Below are positions 8,957-16,773 of a stretch of DNA of 64,000 nt, piece by piece. The position numbers were made by a program, and so were the translations under genes. The notes beneath the pieces were generated by a model, which saw only the letters and a program-made list of their open reading frames with translations, made no database searches and had not been told where the DNA came from. Position 1 is the first letter of the stretch. Each line of letters begins with the position of its first letter. Origin of the DNA: Novosphingobium malaysiense (GTDB taxonomy: Bacteria; Pseudomonadota; Alphaproteobacteria; Sphingomonadales; Sphingomonadaceae). The DNA is taken from NCBI RefSeq assembly GCF_000802225.1, contig NZ_JTDI01000006.1, forward strand, positions 124,001 to 188,000, read 5' to 3'.

Positions 8957-9022
8957 GCGGGGAGGGTTTCCTGTGTCCCGCGCCTTCGAGAAGCCGAACC
9001 CTCGGCACGGGAGATGTAAGTA

Positions 9023-11482
9023 ATGAAGCGAGAATTCCGCACAATCTTGGCCGCCGGAACGATTCTGGTACCGCTGGCTATGATGCCGCAGCTGGCCTGG
9101 GCCCAGAGTGGCGAACAGAATGCGAGCGGTGGCCTGCAGGAAATCATCGTCACGGCCCAGAAGCGCGAACAGAGCGTGCAGGACGTGCCGATCGCCGTCA
9201 CTGCGCTGACCCAGGATGCCATTGCTGCGAACCGAGTCACGTCCGTAAACGACCTTTCGGGTCTTGCGCCGGGCGTGACGGTTCGTGAAACTGCAGGCGG
9301 CGTGGGCGTGCCTTCGTTCTCGATCCGGGGAGTCGTCAGCTACGGCGTGGTTCCGGGATCCGACAAGCAGGTCTCTATTTACCTCGATGGCGTTTACATT
9401 GCCTCGCCGCGCGGTTCGATCTTCAACCTGCCGGACGTTGCGCGTATCGAGGTGCTTCGCGGTCCGCAGGGCACCCTGTTCGGCCGTAACGCCACGGCCG
9501 GCGCGGTCAGCGTGACGACGCGCGATCCTTCGGGTGACGCCGGCGCGCGGGCGACGTTCTCGGTTGGCAATTACGATCACTTTGGCGCGCGGATCAGTGC
9601 GGACCTGCCGCAGATGGGGCCTTTCAGCGCCTATTTCAGCTTCGCGCACGATTATACGCGCGGTGACATCGAAAACTCCGGCGCCGGCACGACCTGGGAC
9701 CGCAGTGTCTCGACGTCCAATCTGGACGTGGTGCGTTCGCCGCGTTGGCTGGGCACGACCAAGACCGATTCCTACTTCGCGGCAGTCAAGTTCGAGCCGA
9801 GCTATGACTTCAACACCGTCGTCAAGTTCGACCGCAGCGAGGACAACGGCACGCCGGACGGTCAGGCCTTCGTCGGTTACGATGCAAGCACGCCGCTGAT
9901 CGGCGACCTTGTCGGCGCACTGGTCAACTTCCAGCCGGGCGGCATCAATTCGGCGCCCGACGCCAAGCGTCCCAAGATCGTCGACAACTCCTTCGCCAGC
10001 CAGCGCTATCAGAAGGTTACCGGTGTCAGCGCCACCTCGACCTGGCAGGCGAGCGACGCGATCTCGGTCAAGAACATCTTCGCCTATCGCAAGTCGAGTG
10101 TGTTCACGGCCTCGCCGATCGATGGCTTCTCGGGCCTGAGCTTCACCCCGCAGGCCATTGGTCCCTATGCCACGCTGATCGCGTTCACCAATCCCGCATT
10201 CGAAGGGATGACCACCGAGCAGCGGATTGCCCTCATTCCCACGATCGCGGGCGGGCTCGTGCCGCTCGTCGGGCAGCCGTTCGTCGCGATCGGCTCGCAG
10301 TCGCTGGGTACCAGCAAGCAGTGGAGCGACGAGCTTCAGGTTACCTATACGTCCAACCTGCTGACCCTGACCGCTGGCGCGCTCTGGTTCCACGGCAAGG
10401 ACGTGTCGGGCGGTCCGGAAGGCACGCAGGCAACCATGCAGTTCACGCCGGTGCCGGGTGGCATCATTCCCGCGGGCAGCCAGGCGATTTCATACAACAA
10501 GGCCACCTCCATCGCGGCCTACGCACAGGCGGAACTGCACGTCACCGACGAACTGACGCTGATGGGCGGTGCGCGTATCACCAAGGACAAGAAGTCCGGC
10601 CACTTCGATATCGGCTATGTCGGGGCGCTGACGTCGTTCCCGTTCACCTACAAGAAGACGAAGCCGAACTTCATGCTGGGCGTCAACTATCAGCCCACGC
10701 TGCACACGCTGATTTACGGCAAGTTCTCGACTGCGTTCGTGTCGGGCGGCAGCACCGCCGGTATCGAGTACAAGCCGGAAACCGCGACCTCGTGGGAAGC
10801 GGGGCTGAAGGCCGATTTCCTCGATCGCCGTCTGCGCACCAATCTGGCCGTCTACACCGTCACCTACAAGAACTTCCAGACGGCGCAGGCAGGCAGCACC
10901 TTTGTCGGTGTGCCCGGGTTCCCCTCGTTCATCGCCGCACTGCCGACCTTCGTCTATCCGCAGGGCGGGCCGGTGAAGGCAAAGGGCTTCGAGCTTGAAG
11001 TGACCGCGGCTCCGGTTACGGGCCTGACCTTCGGCGGCAGCGCCGGATACACCGACACCAAGTTCGAGGATGTCGATCCGCTTCTCGTCCTCGGTAACGG
11101 CGGCGCTTACGCGCCCTCGCTGCGTCCCAAGTGGAGCGGCACGCTTTGGGGACAGTACGAGACGCCGGAACTGATCGGGGACACGACCCTGCTGTTCCGT
11201 CTCGACGCGAACTGGCGCACGTCGATGGCGCTTGATGCCAATCCCGATCGCGGCGTCGATGCCTATCTGGCAGTGCAGAAATCGCCGGCGACCTGGATCC
11301 TCAACGGGCGCGTGGCGCTGCAGAACCTGCACCTCGGCGGTGTCGATGCGCAGCTCTCGCTCTGGGGCAAGAACCTGACCAATGATCGCTCGGCAGTCTA
11401 CGCGCTGATCAGCCCGGTCTCGGCATCTGCCACCTTCCAGAAGGCCCGCACTTGGGGTCTGGATCTTACCGTCGAATACTGA
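9023..11482 (+). CDS. TonB-dependent receptor (receptor 2)
   Basis: 819-residue outer-membrane receptor. The signal peptide spans about 1-27 (ending AWA), a TonB-box-like LQEIIVTAQKR follows at 38-48, the plug carries RGPQGTLFGRNATAGA, and the barrel ends with an aromatic residue (LDLTVEY). GGGAGA upstream supports the start. It resembles receptor 1 in length, plug and barrel motifs (for example KKTKPNF and the YGKFSTAF region), so the two look like paralogs flanking the P450/flavoenzyme block. No accessory TonB, ExbB or ExbD gene is adjacent. The ligand is unknown. Confidence 0.95.
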   Translation: MKREFRTILAAGTILVPLAMMPQLAWAQSGEQNASGGLQEIIVTAQKREQSVQDVPIAVTALTQDAIAANRVTSVNDLSGLAPGVTVRETAGGVGVPSFSIRGVVSYGVVPGSDKQVSIYLDGVYIASPRGSIFNLPDVARIEVLRGPQGTLFGRNATAGAVSVTTRDPSGDAGARATFSVGNYDHFGARISADLPQMGPFSAYFSFAHDYTRGDIENSGAGTTWDRSVSTSNLDVVRSPRWLGTTKTDSYFAAVKFEPSYDFNTVVKFDRSEDNGTPDGQAFVGYDASTPLIGDLVGALVNFQPGGINSAPDAKRPKIVDNSFASQRYQKVTGVSATSTWQASDAISVKNIFAYRKSSVFTASPIDGFSGLSFTPQAIGPYATLIAFTNPAFEGMTTEQRIALIPTIAGGLVPLVGQPFVAIGSQSLGTSKQWSDELQVTYTSNLLTLTAGALWFHGKDVSGGPEGTQATMQFTPVPGGIIPAGSQAISYNKATSIAAYAQAELHVTDELTLMGGARITKDKKSGHFDIGYVGALTSFPFTYKKTKPNFMLGVNYQPTLHTLIYGKFSTAFVSGGSTAGIEYKPETATSWEAGLKADFLDRRLRTNLAVYTVTYKNFQTAQAGSTFVGVPGFPSFIAALPTFVYPQGGPVKAKGFELEVTAAPVTGLTFGGSAGYTDTKFEDVDPLLVLGNGGAYAPSLRPKWSGTLWGQYETPELIGDTTLLFRLDANWRTSMALDANPDRGVDAYLAVQKSPATWILNGRVALQNLHLGGVDAQLSLWGKNLTNDRSAVYALISPVSASATFQKARTWGLDLTVEY

Positions 11483-11503
11483 ACCCGACTCTCCCACTGA
11501 AAT

Positions 11504-11540
11504 GGCGTCCGGATCCGCGTGATCCGGGCGCCTCTTTTTT
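11504..11540 (+). terminator. Intrinsic terminator of receptor 2
   Basis: A 12-bp stem with one G-T pair (11504-11515 with 11521-11532), a 5-nt loop and TCTTTTTT immediately after. It lies 21 bp past the stop codon. Confidence 0.92.
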
Positions 11541-11576
11541 GCCGGAAATCGCTAGGCATTGGTGGTGCAGGAAACG

Positions 11577-11615
11577 AAAAGGGGCGCCGGTTTCTCTCAC
11601 GGAAACCGGCGCCCC
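11577..11615 (-). terminator. Intrinsic terminator of the thiolase gene
   Basis: A perfect 14-bp stem (11581-11594 with 11602-11615) has a 7-nt loop. On the minus strand TTTTC follows. It lies about 40 bp past the thiolase stop and faces the receptor 2 terminator in this convergent gap. Confidence 0.85.
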
Positions 11616-11654
11616 TTGCGCAATTTACCGGGGCAGAGCCCCGGCGGAAAGGGA

Positions 11655-12902
11655 TCAGACCCGTTCGATGATGATCGCCGGGGCCATGCCCGCGGCCGCG
11701 CACATCGTGATCAGGCCATAGCGACCGCCGGTGCGCTCCAGTTCATCGAGGGCCGTGCCGATCAGGATCGCGCCGGTGGCGCCGATCGGATGGCCGAGCG
11801 CGATCGCGCCGCCATTGGGATTCACCTTGCTGCGATCGAGATCGAGGTCGCGGATGAACTTCTCGGCGACAACCGCGAAGGCCTCGTTGATTTCCCAGAC
11901 GTCGATGTCGTCCTTGGTCAGACCCGCCCGGGCAAGGACCTTGTTGGCGGCGGGGACCGGAGCATTGAGCATCAGCGTCGGACAGCCGCCCATATTGGCG
12001 GTCGCAACGATGCGGGCACGCGGCTTCATGCCATGGGCCTTGGCATATCCTTCGGATGCGAGAAGCAGCGCGGCCGAGCCGTCCACAACGCCCGAGGACG
12101 TGCCTGCGTGGTGCAGGGGCTTGATGTCCACATCGGGATAGACCTTGTTGATCAGCTGGCGGAACGTCGGTGCGTCCTTGCCCGAAGGCATGTCGGCCAG
12201 CGCCTCGAACGCGGGCTTCATCCCCGCAAGGATTTCCGCCGTCGTGCCCGAGCGCGGATATTCGTCGTGATCGAGCAGGACATTGCCCTCATCGTCCAGA
12301 ACCGGGACGACGGACCTGGCGAACCGGCCTTCGGCAATCGCCACCGCTGCGCGCCGCTGGCTTTCCACGCCGAACGCTTCGAGTTCCTCGCGGGAGATGC
12401 CCTCGATCGCGGCGATGGCGTCGGCGCAGACGCCCTGATGGGACTGCGGGCGCTTGTCCTGCAGGCGCGCATTCGAGCCCATGCTGCCCGACAGTCCCGC
12501 CTGCATGAGGCGGCTGAGATAGTCGTTCTGCTGCGACATCATTTCCGCGCCGCCTGCGACAACCAGATCCTCCATGCCGGACATGATCTGGGCTGCCGCA
12601 AGCGCCGTTGCGGTGATCCCGCTGCCGCAGAAACGGTCGAGCGTGACGCCGCTGGCGGTCACTTCAAAGTCGGCATCGAGCGCGGCCTGCCGCCCCATGT
12701 CGCCGCCCTGCAGGCCGAACTGAGCCGAACAGCCCCAGATCACATCATCCACGTCCGCGGTGTTGAGGTCGTTGCGATCCTTGATCGCCTTGAGCGCGGC
12801 GGCGGCAAGGTGCTGGGGGTGCAGGTGCGACAGGGCCCCTTTGCCCATCTTGCCGATGCTTCGGGGGGTGCGCACTGCGTCGATGATGAAGGCCTCTGCC
12901 AT
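11655..12902 (-). CDS. Acetyl-CoA acetyltransferase (thiolase)
   Basis: 415-residue degradative-type thiolase that cleaves 3-oxoacyl-CoA to acetyl-CoA and a shortened acyl-CoA. The catalytic set is complete: nucleophile Cys92 (DRFCGSG), His371 in ALGHPIGATGA, and the second Cys401 (ITMCAAAG). The start is ATG 12902 (MAEAFIIDAVRTPR), preceded by GGGAAGA; upstream in-frame sequence is not thiolase-like. The gene is monocistronic with its own terminator. It is divergent from the operon at 13263, the two sharing a 360-bp promoter region. It would finish beta-oxidation cycles for the acyl-CoA genes further right. Confidence 0.94.
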   Translation of the reverse strand: MAEAFIIDAVRTPRSIGKMGKGALSHLHPQHLAAAALKAIKDRNDLNTADVDDVIWGCSAQFGLQGGDMGRQAALDADFEVTASGVTLDRFCGSGITATALAAAQIMSGMEDLVVAGGAEMMSQQNDYLSRLMQAGLSGSMGSNARLQDKRPQSHQGVCADAIAAIEGISREELEAFGVESQRRAAVAIAEGRFARSVVPVLDDEGNVLLDHDEYPRSGTTAEILAGMKPAFEALADMPSGKDAPTFRQLINKVYPDVDIKPLHHAGTSSGVVDGSAALLLASEGYAKAHGMKPRARIVATANMGGCPTLMLNAPVPAANKVLARAGLTKDDIDVWEINEAFAVVAEKFIRDLDLDRSKVNPNGGAIALGHPIGATGAILIGTALDELERTGGRYGLITMCAAAGMAPAIIIERV

Positions 12903-13262
12903 TTTGTCTTCCCGTTCGTTGAGAGAGTCAGCCGTCGGCCGCGATGGCGTTTCGCGCTCTGTTGGCGGTGAATCCCGGTGGAACCGGGACAGTCCCGGCT
13001 TCCTGCAAGGAATAGCGGACATGCAGCCTGAAAATCCGCAATAATGCAATGTGTGGATTGCAATTCGTGGCGGCGATGTCGTGTTGGGGCATTTGGGCGG
13101 GCTAGCCCGAATTCTCTCAGTTTGCCGCAGAATTTCGGGCTATTTCGCCCATCGTCTGCAGGCTGAGGAATGACAGATTGATGTTGCAATAAGTGATTCG
13201 AGCCCGGACAAGGGTGCAAGAACGGACCAGCGCGAAACCACGCGGAGAGGGAGCAGGCATAG
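12903..13262. promoter_or_regulatory. 360-bp divergent promoter region, thiolase / 13263 operon
   Basis: No gene seen. It contains the TGCAAT-N6-ATTGCA repeat at 13045-13062, a 9-bp inverted repeat TAGCCCGAA (13103-13111) with TTCGGGCTA (13134-13142), and a small CCGGG hairpin at 12973-12989. Promoters of both flanking genes should lie here. Confidence 0.5.
13045..13062. promoter_or_regulatory. Inverted repeat TGCAAT-N6-ATTGCA, candidate operator
   Basis: Perfect 6-bp arms around GTGTGG, 143 bp upstream of the thiolase and 200 bp upstream of the 13263 gene. Same geometry as the site at 3102-3119, suggesting one regulator for both, which is inference. Confidence 0.4.
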
Positions 13263-14387
13263 ATGCTGAACCGGCTTGACGATTTTCCCATCCACCAGAC
13301 TGTCGAGCCCATCGCCCACCCGGCCACGACGGACCGGAATGCCTATGACCGTTTCTGGTTCAATGGCTTCTCAATCGACGGCGAATGGATGTTCGGGATC
13401 GCAATGGGGCTCTATCCGCACCGGGGCATTCTCGATTGCGCATTCAGTTTCGTGCGCAAGGACGGGGTGCAGCATTCGTTTTTCGGATCGCGCCGCGCGC
13501 CCCGCGAACGCACCGACATGCAGGTCGGCCCGTTCCTGCTCGAGAACACGGTTCCGATGCGTCGCACGCGGATCGTTCTGGACGACAACGAGAGCGGTCT
13601 GTCCTGCGACCTGACGTTCTCGACGCGAACCGCAGCGATTGAGGAAGCGCGCCAGACACTCTGGAGTGGTCCGCGAAAGATCATGGATACCACCCGCTTC
13701 GATCTGTTCGGGCGCTGGAGCGGGACGATCCGGACACCGGAAGGCGAGATCCATGTCGATCCTGACACCTGCTTTGGCGTCAAGGACCGGTCATGGGGCG
13801 TGCGCAAGGTCGGTGAACCGGATACCGGCGGTGCGCCCAACCCGTATGGTGGGACCACGTTCCTTTGGGCGCCATTGTTCTGGGACGATCATATCAGCCA
13901 GGCCATCATTTATGACAGTGGCGATGGCATGGCGTTGCACCGGGATGTGCTAGTGGCGCCGCTCTATGCGGGCGAATACGATGGGCCTGAAGTGGAGGAC
14001 GGACAGGTAAGGCGCCTCGCGACCTGCCGCCATCGCCTGAAGTGGCATCCGGGGACCCGGCTGGCCTCCGCCATGGAGGTCGATCTGGTCGATCACGATG
14101 GCTCTGCCCGGACCATCACCATGGACCCGATCCTGCGGTTCCAGATGCGCGGGATCGGTTACGGCCACCCCGAGTGGGGCCATGCGCTGTGGAAGGGCGA
14201 ACTGGCACTGGGCCATGAGACGATAGACCACGCCAAACTCGACATGCTGCAGATGCCGAACTTCCACACCCAGCAGCTGGTGCGGGTCAGCGACGGGACG
14301 CAGACCGGCATCGGTGTTTTCGAACAGGTCCATCTCGGGCCCTACGCACCGGGCGGAATGACCGCGATGACGGATGGCGCGAAGTAG
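13263..14387 (+). CDS. Conserved protein of unknown function, 374 residues
   Basis: I do not recognise a catalytic family with certainty. There is no signal peptide or membrane segment. The sequence is rich in aromatic residues and beta-prone stretches, with motifs such as YDRFWFNGFSIDGEW (about 29-43), GVKDRSWGVRK and a late GYGHPEWGHALWKGE. This suggests a lipocalin-like barrel of the AttH/carotenoid-hydratase kind, and genes annotated DUF7064/7065 look similar, but that is from memory. GGAGAGGGAG upstream supports the start. It heads an operon with an SDR, an APH-fold kinase and a small protein, so a role in the same lipid-like acid pathway is likely. Confidence 0.75.
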   Translation: MLNRLDDFPIHQTVEPIAHPATTDRNAYDRFWFNGFSIDGEWMFGIAMGLYPHRGILDCAFSFVRKDGVQHSFFGSRRAPRERTDMQVGPFLLENTVPMRRTRIVLDDNESGLSCDLTFSTRTAAIEEARQTLWSGPRKIMDTTRFDLFGRWSGTIRTPEGEIHVDPDTCFGVKDRSWGVRKVGEPDTGGAPNPYGGTTFLWAPLFWDDHISQAIIYDSGDGMALHRDVLVAPLYAGEYDGPEVEDGQVRRLATCRHRLKWHPGTRLASAMEVDLVDHDGSARTITMDPILRFQMRGIGYGHPEWGHALWKGELALGHETIDHAKLDMLQMPNFHTQQLVRVSDGTQTGIGVFEQVHLGPYAPGGMTAMTDGAK

Positions 14388-14433
14388 CACGATATCATCG
14401 CCAGCAATGGCGAGGGGAAAGAGGACAAGATTC

Positions 14434-15267
14434 ATGGGCGAACATGTCGCCGGAAAATCGATAGTCATCACCGGGGCCGGTAACGGTTTCGGCCGTCTCA
14501 CCGCCGGCCGGCTGGGAGCACTCGGCGCGCGCATTACCTGCATCGATATCGACGGCGACGCGGCCGGGCAGACCGCGCAGGCGATCCGCGATGCCGGTGG
14601 AACGGCCCATGCCGTGAAAGCCGATGTCACCAGCATCGAGGACATGCGCGGCGCCGTGGCAGAGGCGGTCGAGCAGTACGGTGCTATCGATGTCATGGTG
14701 AACAATGCCGGGACCATGCCCCTGGCCTTCATCGCCGATCACGCCAAGGCGCTTCCCGCCTGGAGCCGCTGCATCGACATCAACCTGAAAGGAACACTGC
14801 ACGGCTGCGTCGCGGTGCATGACCAGATGATGGCGCAAGGGCGCGGGCACATCATCAATCTCTCCTCCATCTACGGCAACCATTCTGCGGCAGGCGCCGC
14901 AGTCTATGGCGCGACCAAGGCCGCGATCGACTATTTCACCCATGCCCTGCGGCAGGAAGCGCGCGGCAAGATCAAGGTCACGGTGATCAAGCCCACTGGC
15001 GTCATGAACACCGGACTTGCCGGAACCGTCGTCAATCAGGCTGCCGGTGTCGGCCTCATGGGCAACAATGTCGCGGCATTCTACGAGGATCTGAAAAAGT
15101 CCATGAGCGGCGAGGGCGGTTCCGTGGTCGATCCCGAAACCATGGACTATGCCTTCCTCGATCCCGAACCGATTGCCGATGCCATTGTCCATGTGATCGA
15201 CCAACCCTGGGGCATCTCGATCAGCGACGTCACGGTCCGCGCTGCCGCCGAATACTACATCAACTGA
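14434..15267 (+). CDS. Short-chain dehydrogenase/reductase (SDR)
   Basis: 277-residue classical SDR, probably oxidising a hydroxyl group with NAD(P). It has the cofactor motif TGAGNGFG (13-20), NNAG (90-93) and the catalytic set Ser145, Tyr158, Lys162. Asp38-Asp40 at the end of the second strand favours NAD over NADP. The start is ATG 14434 with an AAAGAGGA site; an earlier in-frame ATG would fall inside the intergenic sequence. It is second in the rightward operon and is followed after 8 bp by the kinase-fold gene. Confidence 0.92.
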   Translation: MGEHVAGKSIVITGAGNGFGRLTAGRLGALGARITCIDIDGDAAGQTAQAIRDAGGTAHAVKADVTSIEDMRGAVAEAVEQYGAIDVMVNNAGTMPLAFIADHAKALPAWSRCIDINLKGTLHGCVAVHDQMMAQGRGHIINLSSIYGNHSAAGAAVYGATKAAIDYFTHALRQEARGKIKVTVIKPTGVMNTGLAGTVVNQAAGVGLMGNNVAAFYEDLKKSMSGEGGSVVDPETMDYAFLDPEPIADAIVHVIDQPWGISISDVTVRAAAEYYIN

Positions 15268-15275
15268 ACGGGCCG

Positions 15276-16313
15276 GTGGACAGCATGGCAAGTGAAGGCA
15301 TCGCCCTGGAAACCCGTATCGCGGACTATCTCGCACACCGCATGCCAGGTGCGGCATCGCTCGAGGTGGAAGGTCTCGCCCGGATTCATGGCGGCAGCAG
15401 TCAGGAAACCTTCCGATTGCGCGCGAAGTGGCGCGAGGACGGCGAAGACCGTTCGCGCCAACTTATCCTGCGGCGTGCACCGGAAGCGGGGCTGGTCAAT
15501 GCCGAGCACGATCTGGAGTTCAAGGTCTATTCGGCGCTGGCCGACCGGGGCGTGCCGGTGCCGCGCGCGCACTACCTCGAACTCGATCCGGCATGGCTCG
15601 ACCGTCCGTTCTTCATCATGGATCTCATGCCGGGCAAGCCGGGGGAGATCTACGGCACGGACGATCCCTACGATGGCGACAGCGATGCCGTGGCGCACAA
15701 TTTCTGGCGCCACATGGGCACGCTGGCAAGCCAGGACCACCTAGCACTCGGGCTGACCCACCTGCGCAATGGGGAGGCCGAAGGCGGGTTCGCCGCCAGC
15801 GAGCTGTCTTACTGGGAGGCCAAGCTCGACGAGGACGAGGCAATCGTCGAACCCGTCGTGCGCGGCGCGATCCGCTGGTTGCGGCGCAACCTTCCGGCCG
15901 ATCCGGTCCATCCGGCAATCTGTCATGGCGACTTCCGCAGCGGCAATTTCCTCTACCTGCCCGGCGGCGAGATCAGCGCCGTGCTCGACTGGGAAATGTG
16001 CCATATCAGCGATCCGCTCGAAGACATGGCATGGGCGCTCGATCCGATGTGGACCATGGAGCGCCACATGACGCTGGACGAGGCTATCCCGCTCTGGGAG
16101 GAAACCAGCGGCATGCCGGTCGACCGCGCGGCGCTCGACTGGTGGCGCCTGTTCTCGATGGTCAAGGCCTGCTCGCTCTGGACTACGGCGGAAGCCAGTT
16201 TCGAGAACGGCACCAGCCGCGAAATGATCGTGGCGCTCACCGCGATGCGCGCCAGCAGCTTTCACCGCAGGCAAATCATCGGGCGCATGGCCGATCTGGG
16301 AGCAAAGGCATGA
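15276..16313 (+). CDS. APH-fold phosphotransferase (ACAD10/11 kinase-domain-like), copy 1
   Basis: 345 residues of the aminoglycoside phosphotransferase/choline kinase fold. ATP-site features are IHGGSSQETF (38-46), the VAIK-like region LILRR, HGDFRSGN (217-224) with catalytic Asp219 and metal ligand Asn224, and the DFG-equivalent DWE (Asp238). Family members next to acyl-CoA dehydrogenases resemble the kinase domain of eukaryotic ACAD10/ACAD11, reported to phosphorylate 4-hydroxyacyl-CoA; antibiotic resistance is unlikely. The start is GTG 15276 or ATG 15285. The stop overlaps the start of the next gene (ATGA). A related kinase gene lies at 18335, beside an acyl-CoA dehydrogenase. Confidence 0.87.
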   Translation: MDSMASEGIALETRIADYLAHRMPGAASLEVEGLARIHGGSSQETFRLRAKWREDGEDRSRQLILRRAPEAGLVNAEHDLEFKVYSALADRGVPVPRAHYLELDPAWLDRPFFIMDLMPGKPGEIYGTDDPYDGDSDAVAHNFWRHMGTLASQDHLALGLTHLRNGEAEGGFAASELSYWEAKLDEDEAIVEPVVRGAIRWLRRNLPADPVHPAICHGDFRSGNFLYLPGGEISAVLDWEMCHISDPLEDMAWALDPMWTMERHMTLDEAIPLWEETSGMPVDRAALDWWRLFSMVKACSLWTTAEASFENGTSREMIVALTAMRASSFHRRQIIGRMADLGAKA

Positions 16314-16747
16314 AACTGACCACTCCGACCCTGCTCGAGGGCGTTGCCGACGCCCTGCGAGATCAGATCGCCCCCCAGGTGAACGATGATTTCGCCGGAC
16401 AGGCCGTGCGCATGGCGCAATCGCTGCTGCGCATCGTTGCCAGAAGCGCTGACGATGCCGCCCATGTTCGGATCACGGAAAACGCCGCCATCCGGGTGCT
16501 GCTCGGCGAGGGCGCGGAATTGGTGCAGGACCCTGCCTTCGCCCGGCGTCTGGTGGAGGCTGCCGAATCCTCGGAAACGGGATACCGCATCAGTGAACTG
16601 GACGCCGAGAGCGGCCGCCTGCGCACGCTGATGATCGAATTGCATGCCTGGCTTGAAGAGCAGCAGGACGAAGCCTGCCGCGCGCTCGACCGAACCATCT
16701 GGGACGCTATGGCCGAGGTTGAACAGGTCCGTATTCCTCTGGCCTGA
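16310..16747 (+). CDS. Small helical protein coupled to the APH-fold kinase (DUF6285-like)
   Basis: 145 residues starting at ATG 16310, which overlaps the kinase stop by 4 bp (ATGA at 16310-16313). The same frame is open further upstream inside the kinase gene, but that part is antiparallel noise. The product is predicted to be mostly alpha-helical and acidic, with no signal peptide, membrane segment or catalytic motif that I recognise. Small proteins of this type, annotated DUF6285, are often found next to APH-fold genes and acyl-CoA dehydrogenases, so a regulatory or subunit role for the kinase is plausible. The family assignment is from memory. Confidence 0.75.
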   Translation: MKLTTPTLLEGVADALRDQIAPQVNDDFAGQAVRMAQSLLRIVARSADDAAHVRITENAAIRVLLGEGAELVQDPAFARRLVEAAESSETGYRISELDAESGRLRTLMIELHAWLEEQQDEACRALDRTIWDAMAEVEQVRIPLA

Positions 16748-16773
16748 CCGCCGATCAGGCCTGGGGCTTGTTC

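Larger units (their letters stand above)
8523..9022. promoter_or_regulatory. 500-bp divergent regulatory region between the MDR gene and receptor 2
   Basis: No convincing gene. It contains a 17-bp palindrome at 8591-8607, TGCA-rich AT tracts at 8851-8895, including ACAATGCAACG and GCATAAAAT that also occur in the receptor 1 upstream region, and a perfect 13-bp stem-loop at 8926-8956 in the probable leader of receptor 2. Promoters for both divergent genes are expected here. Confidence 0.6.

Noticed and set aside
8784..9044. 86-codon minus-strand frame upstream of receptor 2
   Set aside because: Covers the probable promoter and leader of the receptor and includes the stem-loop; no coding signature.
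8843..10393. 516-codon open frame antisense to receptor 2
   Set aside because: GC-rich antisense frame opposite a clear receptor gene; no family motifs, composition dominated by Arg/Gly/Ala and no ribosome site.
11655..12902. Reading the thiolase as beginning at the ATG at 13049
   Set aside because: The 49 extra residues lie in the divergent promoter, are low-similarity, and bypass the well-placed ATG 12902.
13103..13142. TAGCCCGAA/TTCGGGCTA inverted repeat as a terminator
   Set aside because: The 22-nt loop and lack of a T-run argue against a terminator; kept only as a note in the promoter region.
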